From Sphingomonas sp. LY29 (lineage in GTDB: Bacteria > Pseudomonadota > Alphaproteobacteria > Sphingomonadales > Sphingomonadaceae): a stretch of DNA of 64,000 nucleotides. Positions within the stretch are counted from its first letter, which is position 1, and every line of letters begins with the position of its first letter. The notes under the pieces are model-generated. The model was not told the DNA's origin, ran no database searches, and was given only the letters and a program-made list of their open reading frames with translations. Of this stretch, positions 25,823 through 34,288 are shown one piece after another. Location: contig NZ_CP141587.1 in the NCBI RefSeq assembly GCF_035593985.1, positions 620,001 to 684,000 on the forward strand, given 5' to 3'. The translations under genes and the position numbers were made by a program.

Positions 25823-26632
25823 TTAGCGAACCGTCGGGTCGGCCTGCGCACCGGTGCCGGTCATGCCCGGACGAACCGGCTCGGCGCCACGCTGCGTCGG
25901 GGCTGCCGACGTCTTGGTCTGCGCGGTCGCCTTGACCGGGCCACCCAGGTTCGGCTTCACCGCGCCGCCCGACATCAGGTAGCCGTGCACGTCGTTGGTG
26001 AACGCAGCGAGGTCTTCCATGATCGACTTGTTGCGACGGATCAGCCAGTTGTAGGCGAGAACGGCGGGAACCGCGACGACCAGACCGAGGGCGGTCATGA
26101 TCAGCGCTTCACCGACCGGGCCGGCGACGGTGGCGATCGACGCGTCACCTGCCGCACCGATCTTGATCAGCGCGCGGTAGATGCCGACGACGGTGCCGAA
26201 CAGGCCGATGAACGGCGAGGTCGAACCGACGGTCGCGAGGAAGGCAAGGCCTTCACCGAGACGGGCGCCGATGCTGCCCTGCGAGCGCGCCAGGCTGTTC
26301 GCCATCCAGTCGTGCTGGTCGACCGGATCGGTCAGCTTGCCGTGCTGGTCCTGTGCGAGGAGAGCGTCGTCGACGATCGCGCGGTAGGCGCTCTTGCCTT
26401 CCAGCTTGGTCGACGCGTCGCGGAGGTTCGGAGAGTTCCAGAAACTCGCTCGGACCTTGTTGCTCTGGTTGATGATCTTCTGCTGCTGGAGCAGCTTCGT
26501 GAACAGGATGTAGAACGAACCGATCGACATGATGATCAGGATGATGAACACTGACCAGCTGATGACGCCGCCTTCGTTCAGTGCATTCCAGATGCCGAAA
26601 TCGCCGGCTGCGGAGTGTCCGGGAGCTGCCAT
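25823..26632 (-). CDS. exbB: ExbB/TolQ/MotA proton channel protein
   Basis: A 269-aa protein with three TM segments. The MotA/TolQ/ExbB core LGEGLAFLATVGSTSPFIGLFGTVVGIYRAL and the third-helix region ALGLVVAVPAVLAYNWLIRR are conserved. It forms the pentameric channel that energises TonB. The C-terminus is extended and rich in Ala/Pro/Thr. It is preceded by tonB (52-base gap) and followed by two exbD genes. Confidence 0.94.
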   Translation of the reverse strand: MAAPGHSAAGDFGIWNALNEGGVISWSVFIILIIMSIGSFYILFTKLLQQQKIINQSNKVRASFWNSPNLRDASTKLEGKSAYRAIVDDALLAQDQHGKLTDPVDQHDWMANSLARSQGSIGARLGEGLAFLATVGSTSPFIGLFGTVVGIYRALIKIGAAGDASIATVAGPVGEALIMTALGLVVAVPAVLAYNWLIRRNKSIMEDLAAFTNDVHGYLMSGGAVKPNLGGPVKATAQTKTSAAPTQRGAEPVRPGMTGTGAQADPTVR

Positions 26633-26684
26633 AATCTTGACTTTCCTCTTGAAATCTCAGGTTTATTCGAAAGTGAGTTAAAGC

Positions 26685-27368
26685 TTATTCGTCTGGGAGC
26701 ACCCAACGGATGCGGCCCGTGTCGGTACCCTCGATCGGGGCGCCGTTCTGGTCCTTTGCAGGCGTATAGCGAGCCCGGCTGCGAATGACGCTGCAGGTTG
26801 CAGAATCAAGCGAGCGCGAACCCGAAGAACCCGTGACGTCACAGCCACTGACGCGTCCGTTGGTACCGATGGTCAGCCGGACGGTCGTCGTCCCCTGCTC
26901 TTCGGCGCGGATCGCGGCCTGCGGATAGTCGTCGGTCGAGAACAGCGACGTCAGGCTGCCTCGTGCCGTTGCCGCTTGCGAAATGCGCGGCGGCGGCGGC
27001 GGAGCTGGAGGTGCCGGGGGCGCCGGCGGTGCCGGGCGCACGATCGGCACGATCGGCGGATTGGGGTTGATGACCGGCGTCGTCTGAATCGGCGGCGGCG
27101 GCGTATCAATGCGAACCAGCGGCGGCGGAGCGGACACCTGCGGGGGTGGCGGCTCGACCGTTTCTTCTGGCGGGGGCGGCGGTTCTTCCGGCGGGGGCGG
27201 CGGTTCGTCTTCGACGTCGAAAGTCTTCAGATCTTCCGCCGCCTTCTTGACGACATTGTAGGCAAGGCCCGTCACCAAGGCATAACCGAGCACGACGTGG
27301 ATGAGCGCGACGATGATGATTGCCACCGTCCTGTTGGAGCCCATCTGCTTCTTATTGGCGTAGGACAT
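26685..27368 (-). CDS. tonB: Energy transducer TonB
   Basis: A 227-aa protein: N-terminal membrane anchor (about residues 14-37, AIIIVALIHVVLGYALVTGL), then a Glu-Pro/Pro-rich periplasmic spacer (about 47-130), then a TonB C-terminal domain with YPQAAIRAEEQGTTTVRLTI and two Cys. It transmits the proton motive force from ExbB/ExbD to outer-membrane TonB-dependent receptors. ATG 27368 (MSYANKKQMG) was chosen because the anchor follows directly. It is first gene of the exb operon. Confidence 0.93.
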   Translation of the reverse strand: MSYANKKQMGSNRTVAIIIVALIHVVLGYALVTGLAYNVVKKAAEDLKTFDVEDEPPPPPEEPPPPPEETVEPPPPQVSAPPPLVRIDTPPPPIQTTPVINPNPPIVPIVRPAPPAPPAPPAPPPPPRISQAATARGSLTSLFSTDDYPQAAIRAEEQGTTTVRLTIGTNGRVSGCDVTGSSGSRSLDSATCSVIRSRARYTPAKDQNGAPIEGTDTGRIRWVLPDE

Positions 27369-27587
27369 TAAGCCACAAATCTCCCAGACATGGCCACTCT
27401 CCATATCCCCTTCGGATCACGAACATTCGCGGGCCGTAGCGGACAGGGAAGCCGTCGATGTATCAACATATCATCGGCGAATACGCGCCACCCTTAATCA
27501 AGCGATAATGGCCGCGCAACGAATTTTGTTCCGATTGTGGCGGCCATGCGGACGATTCAGGGCAAACTCGGCGTCATTCACCGCAAA
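27369..27587. other. tonB upstream region
   Basis: About 219 bases between the tonB start and the end of folB, noticeably more AT-rich than the neighbours. A small dyad CGATG-N11-CATCG (27456-27476) is present. I cannot identify a clear Fur box by eye, and no gene is evident. Confidence 0.4.
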
Positions 27588-28004
27588 TCAGCCATTCTTC
27601 GCCTCTTGCGACGAGATCTCCACGCCGACCCCCTTCGCGTCGCCATAGATGTCCGGCTTGACGCTTTTCACGCGCAGCGCAGCGACCCCTCGCTGAGAGG
27701 CAATCCGCTGGAAAATAGCGTGAACCAGCGTCTCTTGCAGGTTGTAGCGGCCGCTCGTCGCGAGCGCCCTCACCTCGTTGCGAAGCAGGTCGTAATTCCA
27801 TGCGCGCGCCGGATCGTCGCCTTCGGGCGGCAAATGATCGTCGAGCCACAATTCCACGCTGATCATCAGGCGTTGCGGCACGCCGACCTCGAAGTCGTGG
27901 AAGCCGATGTCGGTTTCCACCTCGAGCGAATCGAGCAGGATTCGCGTTTGCCGGACCTTGAGGTGCGCAGGCACCATTCCGTCCAGCCTGATGGCCTCGT
28001 CCAT
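27588..28004 (-). CDS. folB: Dihydroneopterin aldolase (FolB)
   Basis: The 138-aa protein fits FolB: the N-terminal strand TRILLDSLEVETDIGFHDFEVGVPQ with catalytic-type Glu, NLQETLVHAIFQRI, and a C-terminal VKSVKPDIYGDAKGVGVEI including the conserved Lys-Pro. It converts dihydroneopterin to 6-hydroxymethyl-dihydropterin in folate synthesis. GGAGG lies 8 bases before ATG 28004, inside the end of the upstream SDR gene; only 3 bases separate the two genes. Confidence 0.87.
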   Translation of the reverse strand: MDEAIRLDGMVPAHLKVRQTRILLDSLEVETDIGFHDFEVGVPQRLMISVELWLDDHLPPEGDDPARAWNYDLLRNEVRALATSGRYNLQETLVHAIFQRIASQRGVAALRVKSVKPDIYGDAKGVGVEISSQEAKNG

Positions 28005-28007
28005 CGG

Positions 28008-28733
28008 TCAATCCTCCAGAAATTGCACGTCACGCGGAAGCGCCCAATATCGCTGCCCGCCATCAATCGCGATCGTCTGTCCGGTAATGCCGGGCGAGGC
28101 AATCAGGAAGCGGAGCGCGGCGACGAGTTCGGACACCTCCACGCCATGTTTGAGCGGATTATGCGCGTGGACCTTGGCGAAGTTCGCCTCGTCCTGCTCC
28201 CCCGACGGCAGCATCAGCGCCGGCGCGATCGCGTTGACGCGGATCCCTTGCGGCGCAAGCGCCCTCGCCGCGACCTCGCCCAGGCCCGCAAGAGCATATT
28301 TCGACACGGTGTAGCTCAGGAAGTCAGGATTGGGCGCCGCGAGCTTCGCGTCCAGAATATTGACCACGAGCGCACTGCCGTCGCGATGCTGCCTCGCCAG
28401 TTCGTCGATCAACAACATCGGCGCGCGCGCATTGACCGCCATGTGCGCGTCGAACTCCCCGGCGCTCGCCCTGCCGAGCTTATCCTCGGCGAACCGCGCC
28501 GCGCAATTGACCAGCAGCCGCACCGGCCCGCCCGCCGCGTCAAACAGACGTTCCGCACAATCCGCTTCCGCAAGATCGGCGACTGCCCTGATCGCGCCGT
28601 CGGGCACCGGATCGTCAGGATGATGAACGTGCGCGACCACGCGCCAGCCGTCGTCGAGCAGCGCCCGGACGATCGTCGCCCCGACGCGCTTGCCACCGCC
28701 GGTCACAATCGCGGTTCCTTTTGTCGTCTCCAT
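28008..28733 (-). CDS. SDR oxidoreductase, FolM/pteridine-reductase-like
   Basis: A 241-aa short-chain dehydrogenase with nucleotide motif TGGGKRVG (about 11-18), NCAA, and the catalytic YTVSK. The basic TGxxKRxG form is characteristic of NADPH-dependent pteridine reductases (PTR1, FolM). It sits directly upstream of folB, so reduction of a dihydropterin or dihydrofolate is a reasonable inference. ATG 28733 (METTKGTAIV) was chosen over an ATG six codons earlier. Confidence 0.75.
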   Translation of the reverse strand: METTKGTAIVTGGGKRVGATIVRALLDDGWRVVAHVHHPDDPVPDGAIRAVADLAEADCAERLFDAAGGPVRLLVNCAARFAEDKLGRASAGEFDAHMAVNARAPMLLIDELARQHRDGSALVVNILDAKLAAPNPDFLSYTVSKYALAGLGEVAARALAPQGIRVNAIAPALMLPSGEQDEANFAKVHAHNPLKHGVEVSELVAALRFLIASPGITGQTIAIDGGQRYWALPRDVQFLED

Positions 28734-28781
28734 GGCCTTCGCCCCTATCATCGCCGCAAGCGCGCGACTACATCGACCCCG

Positions 28782-29348
28782 ATGCCCGAGAGCCGCCCAC
28801 CGATCGACGACAGCGCCACCTCGCTAACCGAGCTCGCCGCCGCGATCGATGCGCGCGGCGGTTCGCCCCCGGTGGACCAGTGGAACCCCGACCAATGCGG
28901 CGATTCCGGAATGAAGATCGCACGCGACGGCACTTGGTTTCACGACGGCACGCCGATCGCCCGCCCGGCGATGGTCCGCCTCTTCTCGACCGTCCTCCGC
29001 CGCGAGGCGGACGGAAGCCACGTGCTCGTCACGCCGGTCGAAAAGCTGGCGATCGAGGTCGAATCGACCGCGTTCCGCGCGATCCGCATGACCCACGAGG
29101 GATCGGGCGAACAACGGCGCATCGGCCTCACGCTCGACAGCGGCGACGCGCTGATCGTCGGCCGCGACCATCCGCTGACCGTTGTCGAGACGCCCGACGG
29201 CCCCAGCCCCCGCGTCGCGGTCCGCTTCGGGCTGGAGGCCGAGCTTGCCCGCCCGCTCTATTACGAACTGGCCGACCTCGCGATCGCCGAGGCGCACGAC
29301 CCGCCCGGGATCTGGTCCGACGGCATCTTCTTCCCACTGGTGGCATGA
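28782..29348 (+). CDS. DUF1285 domain protein
   Basis: A 188-aa soluble protein matching DUF1285: QWNPDQCGDSGMKIARDGTWFHDGTPIARPAMVRLFSTVLRRE in the first half and a second domain ending GIWSDGIFFPL. The function is unknown; the family is widespread in alphaproteobacteria. It starts ATG 28782 and ends in an ATGA overlap with nudL, making an operon DUF1285-nudL-cca. Confidence 0.88.
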   Translation: MPESRPPIDDSATSLTELAAAIDARGGSPPVDQWNPDQCGDSGMKIARDGTWFHDGTPIARPAMVRLFSTVLRREADGSHVLVTPVEKLAIEVESTAFRAIRMTHEGSGEQRRIGLTLDSGDALIVGRDHPLTVVETPDGPSPRVAVRFGLEAELARPLYYELADLAIAEAHDPPGIWSDGIFFPLVA

Positions 29349-29935
29349 GCGAGAATCCTTCGTCGCTCGTCGCGCGGATCGAGCGAGCGCTTGCCACACC
29401 CCACACCGCCGATCTGCTTTCCGGCGACCTCATCGAAGACGAATCCGCCCTTCTCCGTGACGCCGCGGTCCTCGTGGCGATCACCGACCGCCCTCGCCCC
29501 GGCCTGATCCTCACCGTCCGGCGCGCGGACATGCGCACCCACGCCGGGCAGGTCGCCTTCCCCGGCGGCCGCGTCGACGCGGGCGAAACCTTTGCCCAAG
29601 CTGCGCTGCGCGAGGCGCAGGAGGAACTGGCGATCGACCCCGCGCAAGTGCGCCTGCTCGGCCAGGCAAGCGCCTACCGGACCGTCACCAACTATTCGGT
29701 CACCCCCGTCGTCGGCCTCGTCCCGCCCGATCTCGACCTGTCGCCAGAGCCTGCCGAAGTCGCCGACTGGTTCGAAGCGCCGCTTGATTTTGTGCTCGAT
29801 CCCGCCAACCAGCGTCGAATGACCGCGCAATTCCGGGGCGCCGAGCGCTCCTTTTATCAAATCGACTGGAACGACCGCCCGATCTGGGGCGCGACCGCGG
29901 CGATGCTCGTCAACCTGTCGCGGCAGCTGGCATGA
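29345..29935 (+). CDS. nudL: Nudix hydrolase, CoA pyrophosphatase type
   Basis: This 196-aa protein has a Nudix box at about residues 75-97 (GGRVDAGETFAQAALREAQEEL) preceded by RRADMRTHAGQVAFPGG, the UPF0035 signature of NudL-type CoA diphosphatases. It is expected to hydrolyse CoA or acyl-CoA to phosphopantetheine and adenosine 3',5'-bisphosphate. It overlaps DUF1285 (ATGA) upstream and cca (4 bases) downstream. Confidence 0.88.
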   Translation: MSENPSSLVARIERALATPHTADLLSGDLIEDESALLRDAAVLVAITDRPRPGLILTVRRADMRTHAGQVAFPGGRVDAGETFAQAALREAQEELAIDPAQVRLLGQASAYRTVTNYSVTPVVGLVPPDLDLSPEPAEVADWFEAPLDFVLDPANQRRMTAQFRGAERSFYQIDWNDRPIWGATAAMLVNLSRQLA

Positions 29936-31107
29936 CCGTCGACCCCGCCGATTGGCTCGACCGTCCCGGCGTTCGCCGCCTGCTGCTCGCGCTCGACGCC
30001 GAGCATGGCCATGCGCGCTTCGTCGGCGGGGCGGTCCGCGATCTGCTGTCGGGCGAGCATCCGGTCGACCTCGACCTCGCCACCACGCACCAGCCGGACG
30101 AGGTCGTGGCGCGGCTCCAGGCGGCCGGGATCAAGGCCATCCCGACCGGGATTGCGCACGGCACCGTCACCGCGGTCTCGTCGGGCACGATGGTCGAGGT
30201 GACGACGCTTCGCGCCGACCTCACCACGGACGGGCGCCGCGCGACGGTCGCCTTCACCGACGATTGGAAGGCCGACGCCGCGCGGCGCGACTTCACCATC
30301 AACGCGCTCTACGCCGATCCGCTGACCGGCGAGCTGTTCGACTATTGGGGCGGGCTCGACGATCTGTCGGCACGCCGCGTCCGCTTCATCGGCGAGCCGC
30401 TGCAGCGCATCGCCGAGGATCATTTGCGCATCCTCCGCTACTTCCGCTTCCACGCGCGCTACGGCAGCGGATCGCCCGATCCCGCCGCACTCGCCGCCTG
30501 CGTCGCGCGCGCCAACGACCTCATGGCCCTGTCGCGCGAGCGGATCGCCGACGAACTGCTGAAACTGCTGTCGCTCCCCGATCCCGAGCCCACGGTCCGT
30601 CTGATGCACCAGTCGGGACTGTTCGAGCCCGTCCTTCCCGAGATTTCCACCGTCGAACGGCTCGCGCATCTGATCGCCGCCGAGAATGAAGCCGGAATCG
30701 CGCGCGACCCGCTCCGCCGCCTTGCGGCGCTGCTTCCCGCCGATCCCGATCTGGCCGACCGCGTCGCGGCGCGGCTCAAGCTGTCGAACAAGGCGCGCAA
30801 GCGCTTGTCGCTTGCCGCCGATCGTTTGGAAAAGTTGGCGCCACGTCCGATGGCGTATCGCCTTGGGACCGAAGCCGCGGTCGATCGCCTGTTGCTGACC
30901 GACCAGCCTTCAGAGGCTGCGCAGATCGTCGGATGGACCCTGCCCCGCTTGCCGATCAGCGGCGGTCAGCTGATCGCGCGTGGGGTGGCGCAGGGTCCCG
31001 ACGTTGCCCGGACGCTCCGCCAAATCGAAGACGCATGGGAAGACTCCGGCTTCCCCGACGGCGCCGCCTTCGAGGCGATCGTGCTCGCCGCGCTGTCGAA
31101 CGACTGA
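29932..31107 (+). CDS. cca: CCA tRNA nucleotidyltransferase
   Basis: The 391-aa class II nucleotidyltransferase carries GGAVRDLLSG and the metal-binding DLDLA motif near the N-terminus, RRDFTINALYAD, and the ERIADELLKLL segment. It adds or repairs the 3'-CCA end of tRNAs. The start ATG 29932 overlaps the nudL stop. It is last gene of its operon; a hairpin shared with the convergent fasciclin gene follows at 31115-31146. Confidence 0.93.
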   Translation: MTVDPADWLDRPGVRRLLLALDAEHGHARFVGGAVRDLLSGEHPVDLDLATTHQPDEVVARLQAAGIKAIPTGIAHGTVTAVSSGTMVEVTTLRADLTTDGRRATVAFTDDWKADAARRDFTINALYADPLTGELFDYWGGLDDLSARRVRFIGEPLQRIAEDHLRILRYFRFHARYGSGSPDPAALAACVARANDLMALSRERIADELLKLLSLPDPEPTVRLMHQSGLFEPVLPEISTVERLAHLIAAENEAGIARDPLRRLAALLPADPDLADRVAARLKLSNKARKRLSLAADRLEKLAPRPMAYRLGTEAAVDRLLLTDQPSEAAQIVGWTLPRLPISGGQLIARGVAQGPDVARTLRQIEDAWEDSGFPDGAAFEAIVLAALSND

Positions 31108-31109
31108 CG

Positions 31110-31146
31110 AAAAACGGCCCCGCGCCACAGGAAAAACGCGGGGCCG
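31110..31146 (-). terminator. Strong intrinsic terminator of the fasciclin gene
   Basis: CGGCCCCGCG (31115-31124) and CGCGGGGCCG (31137-31146) form a perfect 10-bp stem. On the minus strand it is followed by TTTTT (31114-31110). It may also stop the convergent cca transcript. Confidence 0.85.
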
Positions 31147-31197
31147 CTCCATTCGTCCCGGCCGCAAGGAAGGAAAGGCCGGGCGAAAGTCGGTCGA

Positions 31198-31848
31198 TTA
31201 TGCGGGCATCAGCACCGTATCGACGACGTGGACCACGCCGTTCGACTGCATGACATCGCCCTGCGTGACCGTGGACTTGCCGCCCTTGGCGTCGGTCAGC
31301 GTGATCGTGCCGCCGGCTTCGGTCGCGGTCAGTTCGCCGCCCGCAACGGTCTTCAGCTTGGCGCTACCGCCACCCGCCTGGATCGCCGAAGTCAGGTCGG
31401 CCGCCGTCATGCGGCCCGGGACGACGTGATAGGTCAGGATCCCGGTCAGCGTTTCCTTGCTTTCCGGCTTCACCAGCGTGTCGACGGTACCGGCAGGAAG
31501 CTTTCCGAAGGCCGCGTTTGTCGGCGCGAACACCGTGAACGGACCCGGGCCCGACAACGTCTCGGCGAGACCCGCCGCCTTGACCGCGGTAACCAGCGTC
31601 GTGTGATCCGCCGATGCCGAGGCATTCTCGACGATCGTCTTGGTCGGCAGCATTTCGGCGCCGCCCACCATTACCGGCGTCGTCGCAGCCATGCCGGCGT
31701 CGGCCATCCCGGCGTTGCCCATCATGTCATTGGCCATCATCGCCTCGTCGACATTGTCGACCGAATTAGCTGGCTCGGCCTGCTGGCAGCCGGCAAGCCC
31801 GATCAGGGCGATCGAACCGGCGAGCGAAAATTCCAGGGTTTTCGTCAT
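31198..31848 (-). CDS. Fasciclin-domain lipoprotein
   Basis: A 216-aa protein with a lipoprotein signal (lipobox LAGC, Cys21), a short Met/Ala/Asn-rich linker (about 36-65, with ten methionines), then a fasciclin/FAS1 domain. The domain has TLVTAVKAAGLAETLSGPGPFTVFAPTNAAF, YHVVPGRMT and a C-terminal NGVVHVVDTVLMP. FAS1 domains mediate adhesion or matrix contacts. It is probably attached to the outer membrane, in its own transcript ending at 31110-31146. Confidence 0.9.
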   Translation of the reverse strand: MTKTLEFSLAGSIALIGLAGCQQAEPANSVDNVDEAMMANDMMGNAGMADAGMAATTPVMVGGAEMLPTKTIVENASASADHTTLVTAVKAAGLAETLSGPGPFTVFAPTNAAFGKLPAGTVDTLVKPESKETLTGILTYHVVPGRMTAADLTSAIQAGGGSAKLKTVAGGELTATEAGGTITLTDAKGGKSTVTQGDVMQSNGVVHVVDTVLMPA

Positions 31849-32055
31849 GACTATCTCTCCTCACGCACATCGCGTCAGCAGAGCTACGTCGTGAAAAACC
31901 GGTTGGATGCCTCCAAGACACATTAAGTCGGATAACCGACAAAAGCGTCGCTCGAACGAAACTAATCCGTCATGGCATCGGTTGAGCGACTATCACAGGC
32001 AACCTCGGGCTCGCCGGTGCTGAGAGCCTTTGTGCTCCCGCTCCAGGGAGAAACC

Positions 32056-32481
32056 ATGCTCGAAAAGAAACAGATACTGGTGGTGGAGGACAACAGCTTC
32101 GTCGCCTACGACATCGCGCAGGCGATCGAGCATTGCGCCGCGCACGTCATCGGCCCGGTCGCAACGGTCGCCGAAGCCATCCTTTTGCTCGATTCCGAAA
32201 CCGTCGAGGGTGCCGTGCTCGATTGTCAGCTTGCCGACCGCGACATTTCGCCGGTCGCGCTGACGCTGCTCGATCGCAACATTCCGTTCGTCGTGCATAG
32301 CGGCACCGGGCTGCCCGAAGGCCTGCTCCACCGCGCCGATGAGATTATCTTGGTTCCCAAGCCGCTCGCGCCCGAGGTGGTGATTTCGGCGCTAGACCTG
32401 CTGTGCCCGGGTCCCGACAACGACGCTTCTCCGGCCCCTGAGTCGATCATGCCCGACGCCGACGCTGTTAAGCTTAGTTGA
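32056..32481 (+). CDS. Single-domain response regulator (REC)
   Basis: A 141-aa stand-alone receiver: acidic pair Glu11-Asp12 (VVEDN), phospho-acceptor Asp56 (VLDCQLAD), Thr/Ser switch in VVHSGTG and Lys102 in VPKPL. It lacks an output domain, so it probably acts by protein contact, as do many alphaproteobacterial CheY-like or SdrG-like regulators. GGGAG is 7 bases before ATG 32056. No histidine kinase is adjacent. Its end overlaps the convergent EAL gene by 8 bases. Confidence 0.85.
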   Translation: MLEKKQILVVEDNSFVAYDIAQAIEHCAAHVIGPVATVAEAILLLDSETVEGAVLDCQLADRDISPVALTLLDRNIPFVVHSGTGLPEGLLHRADEIILVPKPLAPEVVISALDLLCPGPDNDASPAPESIMPDADAVKLS

Positions 32482-34249
32482 ACCGTCGCTCGGCGCTGCG
32501 TGGCCGGTCGCGGCGGCTGGCCCAATAATCCAGCGCCGCACTCGCCTCCAACGGCTTGGCGAAATAATATCCCTGCCCCGACGAGCAGCCGAGCGTCGCC
32601 AGCGTCGTCGCCAGTTCGACCGTCTCGATGCCTTCCGCCGTCGTTTTCATCCCCAGCGCATCGGCCAGGCTCAGCACCGCGCGCACAATCGCGACCGCAT
32701 CGGGATCGCGCATCATTCCGGTCACGAAGCTGCGGTCGATTTTCAGAACGTCGATCGGCAGCCGCTGCAGGTAGGCAAGGCTTGAATAGCCCGTCCCGAA
32801 ATCGTCCATGGCGACCGTGGCATCGAGGCCCTTGAGGGCTTCGAACACCCGCGTCGCGCGCGACGGATCCTGGACGATCGAGCTTTCGGTCAGCTCCAGC
32901 GTCAGCCGCTCGCCGCGCAGCCCGCTCGACCGAAGCGCCGAAGCAACCACGTCGGCAATGTCGTCACGCGCCACCTGGATCGCGCTCAAATTGACCCCGA
33001 CGTAGAGCGGCAACTCGCAGCCCATTTCTTTGTCCCACGACGCCATCGTCGTCGCGGCCTTGTCCATCGCCCAGCGACCGAGTTGCAGGATCAGCCCGCT
33101 TTCCTCGGCGACCGGGATGAATTCGCTTGGGCTGATCTCGCCGCGATCGTCATGGGTCCAGCGCGCCAGCGCCTCGAACCCCGACACCTCGCCCGATTTC
33201 AGATCGATCAGCGGCTGGTAGAACAGCTTGAGCTGGTCTTTTTCCAGCGCGCGGCGAAGCTCGGTCTCGATCGAGAAGCGCCGCCGAGCCGCGCTCGCTT
33301 CCTTTGGTTCGTAGACCTGCGGCTTGCCCGCGCCCTTGGCCTGCTTCACCGCGAATTGCGCGTTGCGGAACAGCTCCTCGGCGTCATTACCCTCGTGCAT
33401 CAGCGCGATGCCGATCGCGCACTCGACCCGAATTTCCAGGTCGTTGAGCCGGAATGGCGCCGACAAAACTTGCTGGATCCGGTCCGCGGCCGCGAGCGCG
33501 TCGGCCACGCCGCGCTTCAGCCCGACCAGGACACCGAACTCATTGCCCCCCGTACGCGCCAGCACGTCGCCGCTGCGCAACGCCGAGATCAGCCGCCGCG
33601 CAAAGGTGATCAGCAATTCGTCGCCGGCCAGGCTGCCCATCGATTCGTTGATGCGGCTGAAGCGCAGCATGTCGACCACCAGCACCGCGTGCCCCGCACC
33701 CGTCTGCAGCGTCCCGCCGCGCGCCTCGATCGTCTCCGCGAACGACAGGCGATTGGGCAGTCCGGTCAGGCTGTCGCGCAGCATCTCGGCGCGCATCGTC
33801 CGTTCGGCCTGCACCTCGACCGTCCGCTCCAGCAGCGTCACCAGGCAGCGTGGTCGCCCGATCTCGCGCTGCATCGGCAACGGCGCCAGCTTGATCCGCC
33901 AGTGCCGCGCCGCGAATCCCTCCCCGTCGGTGAAGTCCAGCTCGTCGCGTGCATTGAAGTCGGCGAGATAGCCCGCCATCAGCTCGGCCACCGCGATGTG
34001 CGTGCACGAGCGGAAGTCGAGCCCCGACACCCCGACATCCGCCGAGGTCGCCATTACTTCGTCGAACAAGCGGTTATGCTCGAGCAGCTTGAGCACGCCC
34101 TTGCTGGTCACCGACACCACCGCCGCCGCGATCGGCAGCGCGTTGAGCAAGGCGAGTTCGTCCGTGCCCGAGGGGACGTCGTTCCTCACCCTGTCGCGGT
34201 CGGCGCGCACGCCCAAAGGCGCCGCCGAGCGCGTTGCTCCAGCCTGCAT
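32474..34249 (-). CDS. PAS-like/GGDEF(degenerate)/EAL c-di-GMP phosphodiesterase
   Basis: A 591-aa cytosolic protein: an N-terminal PAS-like sensor (about 35-145), a GGDEF domain in which the signature reads RTGGNEF (234-238), then an EAL domain with intact FEALARW, LELTESS, MDDFGTGYSSL, KIDRSFV and AEGIET. Cyclase activity is doubtful because the third signature residue is Asn instead of Asp. The EAL residues for c-di-GMP hydrolysis are all present, so it is likely a PDE whose GGDEF is regulatory. It is 39 bases downstream of parC on the same strand. Confidence 0.9.
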   Translation of the reverse strand: MQAGATRSAAPLGVRADRDRVRNDVPSGTDELALLNALPIAAAVVSVTSKGVLKLLEHNRLFDEVMATSADVGVSGLDFRSCTHIAVAELMAGYLADFNARDELDFTDGEGFAARHWRIKLAPLPMQREIGRPRCLVTLLERTVEVQAERTMRAEMLRDSLTGLPNRLSFAETIEARGGTLQTGAGHAVLVVDMLRFSRINESMGSLAGDELLITFARRLISALRSGDVLARTGGNEFGVLVGLKRGVADALAAADRIQQVLSAPFRLNDLEIRVECAIGIALMHEGNDAEELFRNAQFAVKQAKGAGKPQVYEPKEASAARRRFSIETELRRALEKDQLKLFYQPLIDLKSGEVSGFEALARWTHDDRGEISPSEFIPVAEESGLILQLGRWAMDKAATTMASWDKEMGCELPLYVGVNLSAIQVARDDIADVVASALRSSGLRGERLTLELTESSIVQDPSRATRVFEALKGLDATVAMDDFGTGYSSLAYLQRLPIDVLKIDRSFVTGMMRDPDAVAIVRAVLSLADALGMKTTAEGIETVELATTLATLGCSSGQGYYFAKPLEASAALDYWASRRDRPRSAERRFN

Positions 34250-34288
34250 GGACGCAAGCGTTAAACGCGACAGGTTAACGGAACGTCA

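Noticed and set aside
27574..28011. 145-codon ORF in another frame over folB
   Set aside because: The frame 27588-28004 gives FolB; this one is Arg-rich with no motifs.
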